The notes under the pieces: generated by a model
The model's database searches: none
What the model saw: only the letters and a program-made list of their open reading frames with translations
Told to the model about the DNA's origin: nothing
Source of the DNA: an uncultured Lachnospiraceae bacterium
GTDB taxonomy: Bacteria; Bacillota; Clostridia; Lachnospirales; Lachnospiraceae
Length of the DNA: 5,212 nucleotides
NCBI GenBank assembly: GCA_900313435.1
Contig: OMRF01000303.1
Span: 1 to 5,212, forward strand
Direction: 5' to 3'
Program-made: the position numbers and the translations under genes
In this document: positions 1 through 5,212 of the stretch, piece by piece
Layout: the number at the start of each line of letters is the position of its first letter
Position numbering within the stretch: the stretch's first letter is position 1

Positions 1-1685
1 AATTGACCCTTGAATATGTTTCTCCGAATGCCGAGATCCTCGGGATGAGCGTAAAGCTTCTTTCCAAGGGATTAAAGCTTCCGACGGATTATGTGCATCC
101 CGAGGACAGAAAAGCGGCAAACGAAATGGCACTTAAGGCCATCGCGGACGGGGTGGATGAATACACGTACGACTACCGCATGGTGGGAGATAACGGCAAG
201 GTGTACAATGTCCGCAACGAGCTGACGATCGTCAGGACGGAGCCGGACACGGCGACAATAGAGTGCTATATCCGTGAGGTGCGGGAGACGGCTTACGTAC
301 CGAAAAAGAAGGAAACCGAGGTGCACGTCGACAGCGACGCGCTTCGGAGAAGATCCCGGGAGCTGATGCCGGCCGCAAACCGGTCGCGCGAGGTCACGGA
401 GGTTTTTGCCAGCCTTGCGGGGCTTTATTCCGTTGTGCTGTCACCGGAGGGGAAGAGCCTTTTCCCGGCTGTCGGTCCCGACACCAATCTGGGTGATTTC
501 TATGATCTGTTCCAGACCCCGAGATACAGGGAACTGTTTGAAGAATTAAAAGAAAAAATGCTGCACGTTGACTATCAGCCGAAGATCATTGACCGCCCGG
601 AGGGCGGGATCGGCAAGCTGTCTGCGGTGCCGCTGATGATCGGCGGGGAGCTGCAGGCCGTGTGGGTGATCGGCTCCTACACGCAGGAGGAGACGGACAA
701 GCTGTCTGAGGTTTATGAAAAGCAGTGGAGCGTGGGTGCGCTCCTGGAGGAGTTCCTGAAAAAGAGCATCAGCCTGGAGGTGGAGGTTGCCAAGGCGCGC
801 GGCGCGGGCAAAAAGCTTCGGGAGGAGCTCTCCCGTCAGAACATCGCCAACGAGGCGCTGACCAAGATCAGCAGCAGTCTGATCGACCGCGTGGATCAGG
901 CGATCGCGGAGACGCTGCATGCCGCGGGCATGAATCTCGATGTGGACCGCATCTTCCTCTACACCATGGACAGGGACAGAAAGAAGGGCTACAAGCTGCG
1001 CAGTCAGTACAGTCTGATGGGCGCGGAGCCGGATGTGGAGATCCTGACTATCCTGCCGGAGCGCATGAACAATGTGATCCGGATGATCGAGGATGCGGGC
1101 GGTCGTGTGGTAGCTGACCGAAACACCATGACCGAGGAGTACAAGCTCACGCTGATGCGCTACAGCTTCAACGGCGTGGTCATCTATCCTATCTACTTAG
1201 AGGAAAAGATCTACGGTATGCTCTTTTTTGCGGAGGCCAGCGCCGAGCGCGTGTGGACCAAGGAAGAACTGCGCTTTACCAAGAGTATCAGCCTGATCAT
1301 TCAGAAGATGATCGAGAATGCGGACGGCGACGGAAACCTGCGCCGCGTGAACCGCGATCTGATCAAGACCTACAACACGTTGACCGTGGCAATGTTCGTG
1401 CGCGACCTGACATCGGGCGAGGTGCTGTTTTCCAACACCGAGATGGATAAGCTCGTGGGCTACGAGTTCACGGGTACGGACAGCAGGCGGCTGATCGTGG
1501 ATCTGCACGACAGATTCGACAGCATCGACACCATGCGCAAGCCCTTTATCAACAAGGAGCGCGTGACCAATTGGCGCAGTTATCTGCAGCCGCTCGGGCA
1601 GATCATGGACATTACGGAGATCCGCATGGAATGGCTGCGCGGTGAACCGGCTTCCATGATATTCCTGCGGAAGCCTAAAGATTAA
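1..1685 (+). CDS. Multidomain PAS/GAF sensor protein, C-terminal part (5' end outside window)
   Basis: This is the C-terminal part of a cytoplasmic sensory protein. The reading frame is open to the window edge. The TTG at base 3 is unlikely to be the true start: it has no room for a ribosome site, and the first residues (LEYVSPNAEILGMS) are already inside a PAS core. Residues are numbered from that TTG. Residues 1-92 are a PAS fold with the usual YVSPNAEILG and VHPEDR stretches. Residues about 118-230 look like a degenerate GAF/PocR-type ligand domain (GGIGKLSAVPLMIGGELQAVWVIGSY). Residues 235-290 are a charged helical linker. Residues about 285-440 form a GAF domain (VDRIFLYTMDRD, GVVIYPIYLEEKIYGMLFFAE). 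Residues about 452-560 are PAS-like (AMFVRDLTSGEVLFSN, MDKLVGYEFTG). There are no membrane segments, and no kinase, GGDEF, EAL or chemoreceptor signalling domain; an output domain, if any, is upstream. The GAF and first PAS calls are firm; the second domain and the signalling pathway are not. Confidence 0.8.
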   Translation, partial: LTLEYVSPNAEILGMSVKLLSKGLKLPTDYVHPEDRKAANEMALKAIADGVDEYTYDYRMVGDNGKVYNVRNELTIVRTEPDTATIECYIREVRETAYVPKKKETEVHVDSDALRRRSRELMPAANRSREVTEVFASLAGLYSVVLSPEGKSLFPAVGPDTNLGDFYDLFQTPRYRELFEELKEKMLHVDYQPKIIDRPEGGIGKLSAVPLMIGGELQAVWVIGSYTQEETDKLSEVYEKQWSVGALLEEFLKKSISLEVEVAKARGAGKKLREELSRQNIANEALTKISSSLIDRVDQAIAETLHAAGMNLDVDRIFLYTMDRDRKKGYKLRSQYSLMGAEPDVEILTILPERMNNVIRMIEDAGGRVVADRNTMTEEYKLTLMRYSFNGVVIYPIYLEEKIYGMLFFAEASAERVWTKEELRFTKSISLIIQKMIENADGDGNLRRVNRDLIKTYNTLTVAMFVRDLTSGEVLFSNTEMDKLVGYEFTGTDSRRLIVDLHDRFDSIDTMRKPFINKERVTNWRSYLQPLGQIMDITEIRMEWLRGEPASMIFLRKPKD

Positions 1686-1707
1686 TGATTTTTTGACGAT
1701 ATATAGT

Positions 1708-1715
1708 GAAAGGAG
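1708..1715 (+). promoter_or_regulatory. Ribosome binding site of the mbl-like gene
   Basis: GAAAGGAG sits six bases before the ATG at 1722 and fixes that start. The short A+T-rich gap in front of it (1686-1707) contains a TTGACG and a TATATA, but not at promoter spacing, so I do not call a promoter here. Confidence 0.8.
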
Positions 1716-1721
1716 CAAGAC

Positions 1722-2717
1722 ATGGCAAGTTCAGATATCGGAATAGATTTGGGAACAGCCAGCGTTTTGGTATACGTAAAAGGTAAGGGCGTGGTATTAA
1801 AGGAGCCCTCCGTGGTGGCCTACGATAAGGATACCAATCAGATCAAGGCGATCGGCGAGGAGGCCAGACTGATGCTCGGGCGTACCCCCGGCAACATCAT
1901 GGCGGTACGGCCGCTTCGTGCGGGCGTGATCTCCGATTATCGTATCACGGAAAAAATGCTGAAATATTTTATTCAAAAGGCAGTCGGCAAGAGCTTTTTC
2001 GGCAGACGACCGCGCATCAGCGTGTGTGTGCCCTCGGGTGCGACCGAGGTGGAGAAGCGTGCGGTGGAGGATGCCACCTACCAGGCCGGCGCCAGAGATG
2101 TGTATGTGATCGAGGAGCCGGTAGCTGCGGCCATCGGAGCCGGCATCGACATCTCGCGACCCTGCGGTAACATGATCGTGGATATCGGCGGCGGTACCAC
2201 GGATGTGGCGGTCATTTCCTTGAGCGGCGTGGTGGTTTCGGCCTCCATTAAGGTCGCGGGCGATGACTTTGACGAGGCGATCGTGCGCTTCATGAGAAAG
2301 CGTCACAATCTGCTGATCGGCGAGCGCTCCGCAGAGGAGATCAAGATCAATATCGGAACCTGTTATAAACGACCGGAGAATGTCACGATGGACATTCGCG
2401 GCAGAAACTTAGTCACGGGCCTGCCAAAGACGGTGACGATCTCCTCCGATGAGACGGAGGAGGCATTACGGGAGGTAACCTCACAGATCGTGGATGCGAT
2501 CCACAGCGTGCTTGAGAAAACCCCGCCGGAGCTTGCGGCAGACATTGCGGACAGAGGTATCGTCTTAACCGGCGGCGGCGCTTTGCTGCACGGTTTGGAG
2601 GACCTGATCGAAGAAAATACCGGGATCACCACCATGACGGCGGAGGATCCGCTCACGGCAGTGGCTGTGGGCACCGGAAAGTATGTGGAGTTTTTGAGCA
2701 CACAGGATAAGGGGTAA
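1722..2717 (+). CDS. mbl: Rod shape-determining protein, MreB/Mbl family
   Basis: A bacterial actin that forms membrane-bound filaments and guides the lateral wall synthesis machinery. The 331 residues match the family's usual length and show all the nucleotide-binding motifs: phosphate 1 (DIGIDLGTASV, 5-15), connect 1 with the expected catalytic glutamate (EEPVAAAIGAG, 131-141), phosphate 2 (DIGGGTTDVAV, 154-164), the adenosine motif (GIVLTGGGALLHGL, 279-292) and connect 2 (AVAVGTGKYVE, 313-323). The SFFGRRPR stretch (91-98) lies where other MreB proteins have a hydrophobic membrane-insertion loop. I prefer Mbl to MreB because there is no mreC or mreD next to it and because the next genes are flagellar rod genes, as in the mbl-flhO-flhP cluster of Bacillus subtilis. 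Paralogues in this family are hard to tell apart by eye, so mreB is the alternative symbol. The start follows a good ribosome site. The gene ends three bases before the next one, implying co-transcription. Confidence 0.93.
   Translation: MASSDIGIDLGTASVLVYVKGKGVVLKEPSVVAYDKDTNQIKAIGEEARLMLGRTPGNIMAVRPLRAGVISDYRITEKMLKYFIQKAVGKSFFGRRPRISVCVPSGATEVEKRAVEDATYQAGARDVYVIEEPVAAAIGAGIDISRPCGNMIVDIGGGTTDVAVISLSGVVVSASIKVAGDDFDEAIVRFMRKRHNLLIGERSAEEIKINIGTCYKRPENVTMDIRGRNLVTGLPKTVTISSDETEEALREVTSQIVDAIHSVLEKTPPELAADIADRGIVLTGGGALLHGLEDLIEENTGITTMTAEDPLTAVAVGTGKYVEFLSTQDKG
2709..2714 (+). promoter_or_regulatory. Ribosome binding site of the flgF-like gene inside the end of mbl
   Basis: AAGGGG occupies the last codons of the mbl-like gene, directly before its TAA, and is six bases from the ATG at 2721. 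Ribosomes ending on mbl would cover it, so the two genes are probably translationally coupled. Confidence 0.6.
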
Positions 2718-2720
2718 AGC

Positions 2721-3503
2721 ATGGTAAGAGCACTGTACACGGCATGGACCGGTCTTCGAAATGAAGAGAGACGCATGGATGTGGTGTCAAACAACATGGC
2801 AAATGCCGATACCACCGGATTCAAGAAGATCGATGCGACAGCCCAGTCCTTCGACAGACAGCTGGCGGTAAAGATCGATGACGAGACCGTCGGCATCAAT
2901 CTGAAGCAGGGCATCGGCGGCGTGGCACTCGGCGTTAAGATCGGCGAGACCTTCTATGACATGTCACAGGGCGGATTCCGGGAGACCGGTAACCAGTTCA
3001 ACTTAGCCCTCGGCGGCAAGGGCTTTTTCCGTATCCAGACCACGAATAAAGCGGGACAAACCTCTACGAAATATACAAGAGACGGTGATTTTACCGTGAC
3101 AAAGCAAGGCTTCCTTGTCACGAAGGACGGAGATTACGTACTCGACGAAAACAACAACCGGATCCAGATCCCGAACGCAAACGTCGTTCCCGTATCTGTG
3201 AACACACTCGGTGAGATATACAGCGGCAATAATTACGTGACCAAGATCGGGCTCACGGATTTTCAAAACTACGAGGCACTTTCCTCCTACGGCGAGAATA
3301 TGTATCAGCCGGCGGACGGCGCGGCGCAGATACCGGCGGATGCCTCGGTGACGCAGGGCTTTTTGGAAATGTCCAATGTAAATATGGTGACGGAGATGGT
3401 GGATATGATCGCCATTTCAAGAGCCTTTGAGACAAACCAGAAAATGATGCAGGCCGTGGATCAGAGCTTAGATAAGGCTGTAAACGAGATCGGACGAGTT
3501 TGA
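2721..3503 (+). CDS. flgF: Flagellar basal-body rod protein, FlgF/FlhO type
   Basis: An axial protein of the flagellar rod, exported by the flagellar type III system and assembled outside the membrane; as expected it has no cleavable signal peptide. Its 260 residues have the family architecture. The N-terminal helix carries the rod signature (LYTAWTGLRNEERRMDVVSNNMANADTTGFKK in outline, residues 5-36, with NNMANADTTGFKK as the core). The central FlgE/F/G D1 segment is marked by LALGGKGFFRI (95-105) and YTRDGDFTVTKQGFLVT (118-134). The C-terminal helix (GFLEMSNVNMVTEMVDMIAISRAFETNQKMMQ in outline, 213-244) is expected to pair with the N-terminal one. It is shorter and less FlgG-like than its downstream neighbour, which is why I call it FlgF; in Bacillus naming it would be FlhO. 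It begins three bases after the mbl-like gene. Confidence 0.88.
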   Translation: MVRALYTAWTGLRNEERRMDVVSNNMANADTTGFKKIDATAQSFDRQLAVKIDDETVGINLKQGIGGVALGVKIGETFYDMSQGGFRETGNQFNLALGGKGFFRIQTTNKAGQTSTKYTRDGDFTVTKQGFLVTKDGDYVLDENNNRIQIPNANVVPVSVNTLGEIYSGNNYVTKIGLTDFQNYEALSSYGENMYQPADGAAQIPADASVTQGFLEMSNVNMVTEMVDMIAISRAFETNQKMMQAVDQSLDKAVNEIGRV

Positions 3504-3512
3504 TAATTGACT

Positions 3513-3520
3513 GAGGAGGT
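3513..3520 (+). promoter_or_regulatory. Strong ribosome binding site of flgG, with two adjacent ATG codons
   Basis: GAGGAGGT is a near-perfect Shine-Dalgarno site and the strongest in the window. It lies eight bases from the ATG at 3529 and eleven from the second ATG at 3532. The spacing favours the first. The strong site fits a rod subunit needed in more copies than its neighbours. Confidence 0.85.
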
Positions 3521-3528
3521 AAACCGTT

Positions 3529-4359
3529 ATGATGAGATCACTGTGGACTGCGGCTTCCGGTATGAGAGCGCAGCAGACGAATGTAGATACGATCGCGCAC
3601 AATCTTTCCAATGTGAACACGATCGGTTATAAGAATGAGCAGGCAAGCTTCAAGAGCCTGTTATATCAGAACCTTCAATCCAAATCCACCAACAATGCAG
3701 GAGAAGAAAAACCGGTACCGGCCGAGGTAGGTCTCGGCTCAAGAGTGGCTGCCATCACCAGCCAGTTCTCGCAGGGCGCCTTGCTTGCAAGCGACAGCGC
3801 GCTTTCCATGGCGATCGAGGGTGACGGCTTTTTTGCGGTTCGCGTGGCGGACGGAACAACACAGTATTCCAGAGACGGCGGTTTTCAGCTATCCCCTACG
3901 GATAACGGCAACCTCCTCGTAAACGCAAACGGGGACATGGTCCTCGATACCAACGGCAATCCGATCGTGCTTCCGGCGGAGAGGGTGGCGACGGATCTGA
4001 TCGTCAACAGGGACGGTACCATCGCATTCCCGGGAGAGGACAATAACCCGGTAAAGCTGACGGATGCGCAGGGTCGCGAGGTGCAGATCTCGCTGTACCA
4101 GTTTTCCAACCCGGCCGGCCTTTCCAAGGAGGGTAACAACAATTACAGCCCCACGGTAGCTTCCGGTGATCCCATCGCGGAATTGAACAACCCGAACGTG
4201 ACACCCAGTAAGATCCATCAGTTCTACACAGAGGGCTCCAACGTGGATGTTGCAAACGAGATGGTGAACCTGATCGTGGCGCAGCGCGCCTACGAGATGA
4301 ACTCCAAGGCTATTCAGACGACGGATGATATGATGCAACAAGCAAATAATTTAAGGTGA
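3529..4359 (+). CDS. flgG: Flagellar basal-body rod protein, FlgG/FlhP type (distal rod)
   Basis: The distal rod subunit joining the proximal rod to the hook, exported by the flagellar type III apparatus. At 276 residues it is slightly longer than the roughly 260 of enterobacterial FlgG. The start MMRSLWTAASGMRAQQTNVD (1-20) and the motif HNLSNVNTIGYKNEQASF (24-41) are typical. Residues 46-67 hold a polar insertion (QNLQSKSTNNAGEEKPVPAE) placed like the loop that separates straight-rod FlgG from curved-hook FlgE. The D1 segment follows (MAIEGDGFFAV, 94-104; YSRDGGFQL, 113-121). The C-terminus, SNVDVANEMVNLIVAQRAYEMNSKAIQTTDDMM in outline (237-269), is the most FlgG-like part. Just before it, QFYTEGSNV replaces the more usual QGYLEGSNV pattern. 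In Bacillus naming it would be FlhP. A 25-base gap separates it from flgF, and its stop overlaps the ribosome site of the next gene. Confidence 0.92.
   Translation: MMRSLWTAASGMRAQQTNVDTIAHNLSNVNTIGYKNEQASFKSLLYQNLQSKSTNNAGEEKPVPAEVGLGSRVAAITSQFSQGALLASDSALSMAIEGDGFFAVRVADGTTQYSRDGGFQLSPTDNGNLLVNANGDMVLDTNGNPIVLPAERVATDLIVNRDGTIAFPGEDNNPVKLTDAQGREVQISLYQFSNPAGLSKEGNNNYSPTVASGDPIAELNNPNVTPSKIHQFYTEGSNVDVANEMVNLIVAQRAYEMNSKAIQTTDDMMQQANNLR
4353..4358 (+). promoter_or_regulatory. Ribosome binding site of the flgJ-like gene overlapping the flgG stop
   Basis: AAGGTG overlaps the last codons and the TGA of flgG and lies seven bases before the ATG at 4366. This favours coupled translation of the rod protein and the rod-binding protein. 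Confidence 0.65.
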
Positions 4360-4365
4360 TAAAGT

Positions 4366-4728
4366 ATGGATATTAATTTTTCAAATATGAGCGCGGCGGA
4401 GATCGCGTCCACCTATACAAATAACACCCAGTCCTTAAAGGATAAGCTTTCCAAGGTGGAAAATGCCGAGGACGAAAAAATGCTTGAGGCCTGCAAGGAA
4501 TTTGAGGCCTACATGCTCGAGCAGGTGTACAAGCAGATGGAAAAGACCATCATGCGCGATGAGGACAGTCAGGGAGATTACGAGAAGATGTTTTCCGACA
4601 TGCGCGTCCAGGAGTATGCAAGTCGGGCCGTGGATCAGGGCGGCATCGGGCTGGCACAGCAGCTCTACGAGTCCATGAAGCTTCAGGCAAGCGCCATCCC
4701 ACCTTCGGAAGTAATTGATAAACAATGA
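4366..4728 (+). CDS. flgJ: FlgJ-like rod-binding protein, rod-cap domain only
   Basis: A 120-residue protein matching the N-terminal, rod-binding half of FlgJ, which caps the growing rod and helps its subunits assemble in the cell wall. The diagnostic region is residues 40-101: a helix with CKEFEAYMLEQVYKQMEKT (43-61), then an acidic stretch DEDSQGDYEKMFSDM (65-79) and YASRAVDQGGIGLAQQLYE (84-102). The first 35 residues are polar and probably disordered or helical, as expected of an exported flagellar protein, and there is no cleavable signal peptide. The glucosaminidase domain of the long, two-domain enterobacterial FlgJ is absent; there is no frameshift or leftover sequence, because the stop runs straight into the next gene. 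Position after flgF and flgG supports the call. The short length limits certainty. Confidence 0.82.
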   Translation: MDINFSNMSAAEIASTYTNNTQSLKDKLSKVENAEDEKMLEACKEFEAYMLEQVYKQMEKTIMRDEDSQGDYEKMFSDMRVQEYASRAVDQGGIGLAQQLYESMKLQASAIPPSEVIDKQ

Positions 4729-5212
4729 CAAGAGAAGGCTACATCGAAAAAATCATATATAAGAATGAAGAAAACGGATATACAGTCTTTAGCGTTGAGG
4801 GCGAGAACGGAGAAGAGATCTTTGTGGGCAATCTGTTCGGCGTGGGCGAGGGACTGTATATTGTTGCGGAAGGAGATTACGTCAATCATCCGCAGTACGA
4901 CATCCAGTTCAAGTTTTCATCCTGTGAGATCCGACTCCCCGCGGACAGCGTGGGGATCGAGCGGTATCTCGCATCCGGTATCGTCAAAGGCGTCGGCGAG
5001 GTTCTCGCAAAAAAGATCGTCAAAAAATTCAAAACGGACACGCTCCGTATCATAGAGGAAGAACCGCAGCGTTTGGCGGAGATCTCGGGGATCTCCGAGA
5101 AAAAGGCCAGGTCCATCGCAAACTCCTATCTCGAAAAAAAGGAGTTTCGTGATGTGGTCATCTTTTTGTCGGAGTACGGTATCTCGGTCAATCTGGCCAT
5201 GAAGATCTACAA
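4725..5212 (+). CDS. recD2: RecD2-type ATP-dependent DNA helicase, N-terminal part (3' end outside window)
   Basis: The first 162 codons of a RecD2 (RecD-like, SF1B, 5'-3') helicase, an enzyme of DNA repair and replication-fork maintenance that works without RecB or RecC. Residues 1-75 match the N-terminal OB-like domain (GYIEKIIYKNEENGYTVFSV, 5-24; VAEGDYVNHPQYDIQFKF, 47-64). SVGIERYLASGIVKGVGEVLAKKIVKKF (75-102 in outline) contains the first helix-hairpin-helix. A second follows at RLAEISGISEKKARSIANSY (116-135), then the helical EFRDVVIFLSEYGISVNLAMKIY (140-162). The Walker A and other helicase motifs would lie beyond the window. The frame is open without interruption to the last base. The ATG overlaps the flgJ-like TGA as ATGA, and no good Shine-Dalgarno site precedes it (the nearest, GGAAG, is 13 bases away), so translation probably depends on coupling. 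The family call is firm; a link with flagella is not implied by the protein itself. Confidence 0.92.
   Translation, partial: MTREGYIEKIIYKNEENGYTVFSVEGENGEEIFVGNLFGVGEGLYIVAEGDYVNHPQYDIQFKFSSCEIRLPADSVGIERYLASGIVKGVGEVLAKKIVKKFKTDTLRIIEEEPQRLAEISGISEKKARSIANSYLEKKEFRDVVIFLSEYGISVNLAMKIY

Noticed and set aside
593..607. G+C-rich hairpin CCGCCC / GGGCGG with a three-base loop in the sensor gene.
   Set aside because: It is internal to the coding frame (Arg-Pro-Glu-Gly-Gly) and not followed by T residues, so not a terminator.
1693..1705. TTGACG and TATATA before the mbl-like gene as a possible promoter.
   Set aside because: The two elements are almost adjacent rather than about 17 bases apart, and neither has a partner at the right distance.
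1197..1718. Long minus-strand open frame of 173 codons opposite the end of the sensor gene.
   Set aside because: It is antisense to a well-supported gene, has a composition typical of reverse-frame translation and no recognisable domain; the other minus-strand frames are rejected for the same reason.
2787..2812. TCAA, 14 bases, then GCCGATAC, resembling a flagellar sigma-28/SigD promoter inside flgF.
   Set aside because: GCCGATACC encodes Ala-Asp-Thr of the conserved rod motif NMANADTTGFKK, so the match is explained by protein constraint, and no gene start lies downstream nearby.
3095..3122. Eight-base inverted repeat CGTGACAA / TTGTCACG in flgF.
   Set aside because: It is in the middle of an intact coding region, has a 12-base loop and no T run, and there is no sign of a regulatory role.
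4765..5055. Plus-strand open frame of 96 codons within recD2.
   Set aside because: It is out of frame with the clear RecD2 reading frame starting at 4725, and its product is rich in Ser and Arg without any recognisable motif.
5077..5097. Eight-base inverted repeat CGGAGATC / GATCTCCG with a five-base loop in recD2.
   Set aside because: It lies in the codons of the second helix-hairpin-helix (EISGISE), where repeated Ile-Ser codons produce the symmetry, and no T run follows.

Overview
The window looks like the chromosome of a motile, Gram-positive anaerobe of the Clostridia, most likely a flagellated member of the Lachnospiraceae. The evidence is the protein types, a gene order resembling the mbl-flhO-flhP arrangement of Bacillus subtilis, and strong purine-rich Shine-Dalgarno sites. 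Base composition is moderate, roughly half G+C or slightly more by eye. The family assignment is inference; no database search was possible. All six genes lie on the + strand and are packed tightly. The first and last run off the window.

Layout: (1) bases 1-1685 hold the C-terminal 560 or so residues of a large cytoplasmic sensor protein: a PAS domain already open at the window edge, a degenerate GAF/PocR-like domain, a helical linker, a GAF domain and a final PAS-like domain. No output domain is visible, so any catalytic part must lie upstream. (2) After 36 bases comes an actin-like MreB/Mbl protein (1722-2717). (3) Three bases later starts a FlgF/FlhO-type rod protein (2721-3503). (4) A FlgG/FlhP-type distal rod protein follows (3529-4359). 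(5) Next is a short FlgJ-type rod-binding protein without a peptidoglycan hydrolase domain (4366-4728). (6) Overlapping its stop by four bases is the start of a RecD2-type helicase (4725 to the window end).

Functionally the middle four genes form one module: Mbl guides lateral cell-wall synthesis, while FlgF, FlgG and the FlgJ-like protein build the axial rod that must pass through the wall. The sensor may share their transcript, and if its missing N-terminus carries a GGDEF or EAL domain it would bring c-di-GMP signalling next to flagellar assembly; this is only a testable guess. RecD2 has no obvious role in motility and is probably carried along by operon structure.

No RNA gene, mobile element, CRISPR array, convincing promoter or intrinsic terminator was found. 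No gap between genes exceeds 36 bases. I see no clearly novel system here; the points of interest are the gene arrangement, the output-less sensor end and the hydrolase-free FlgJ.
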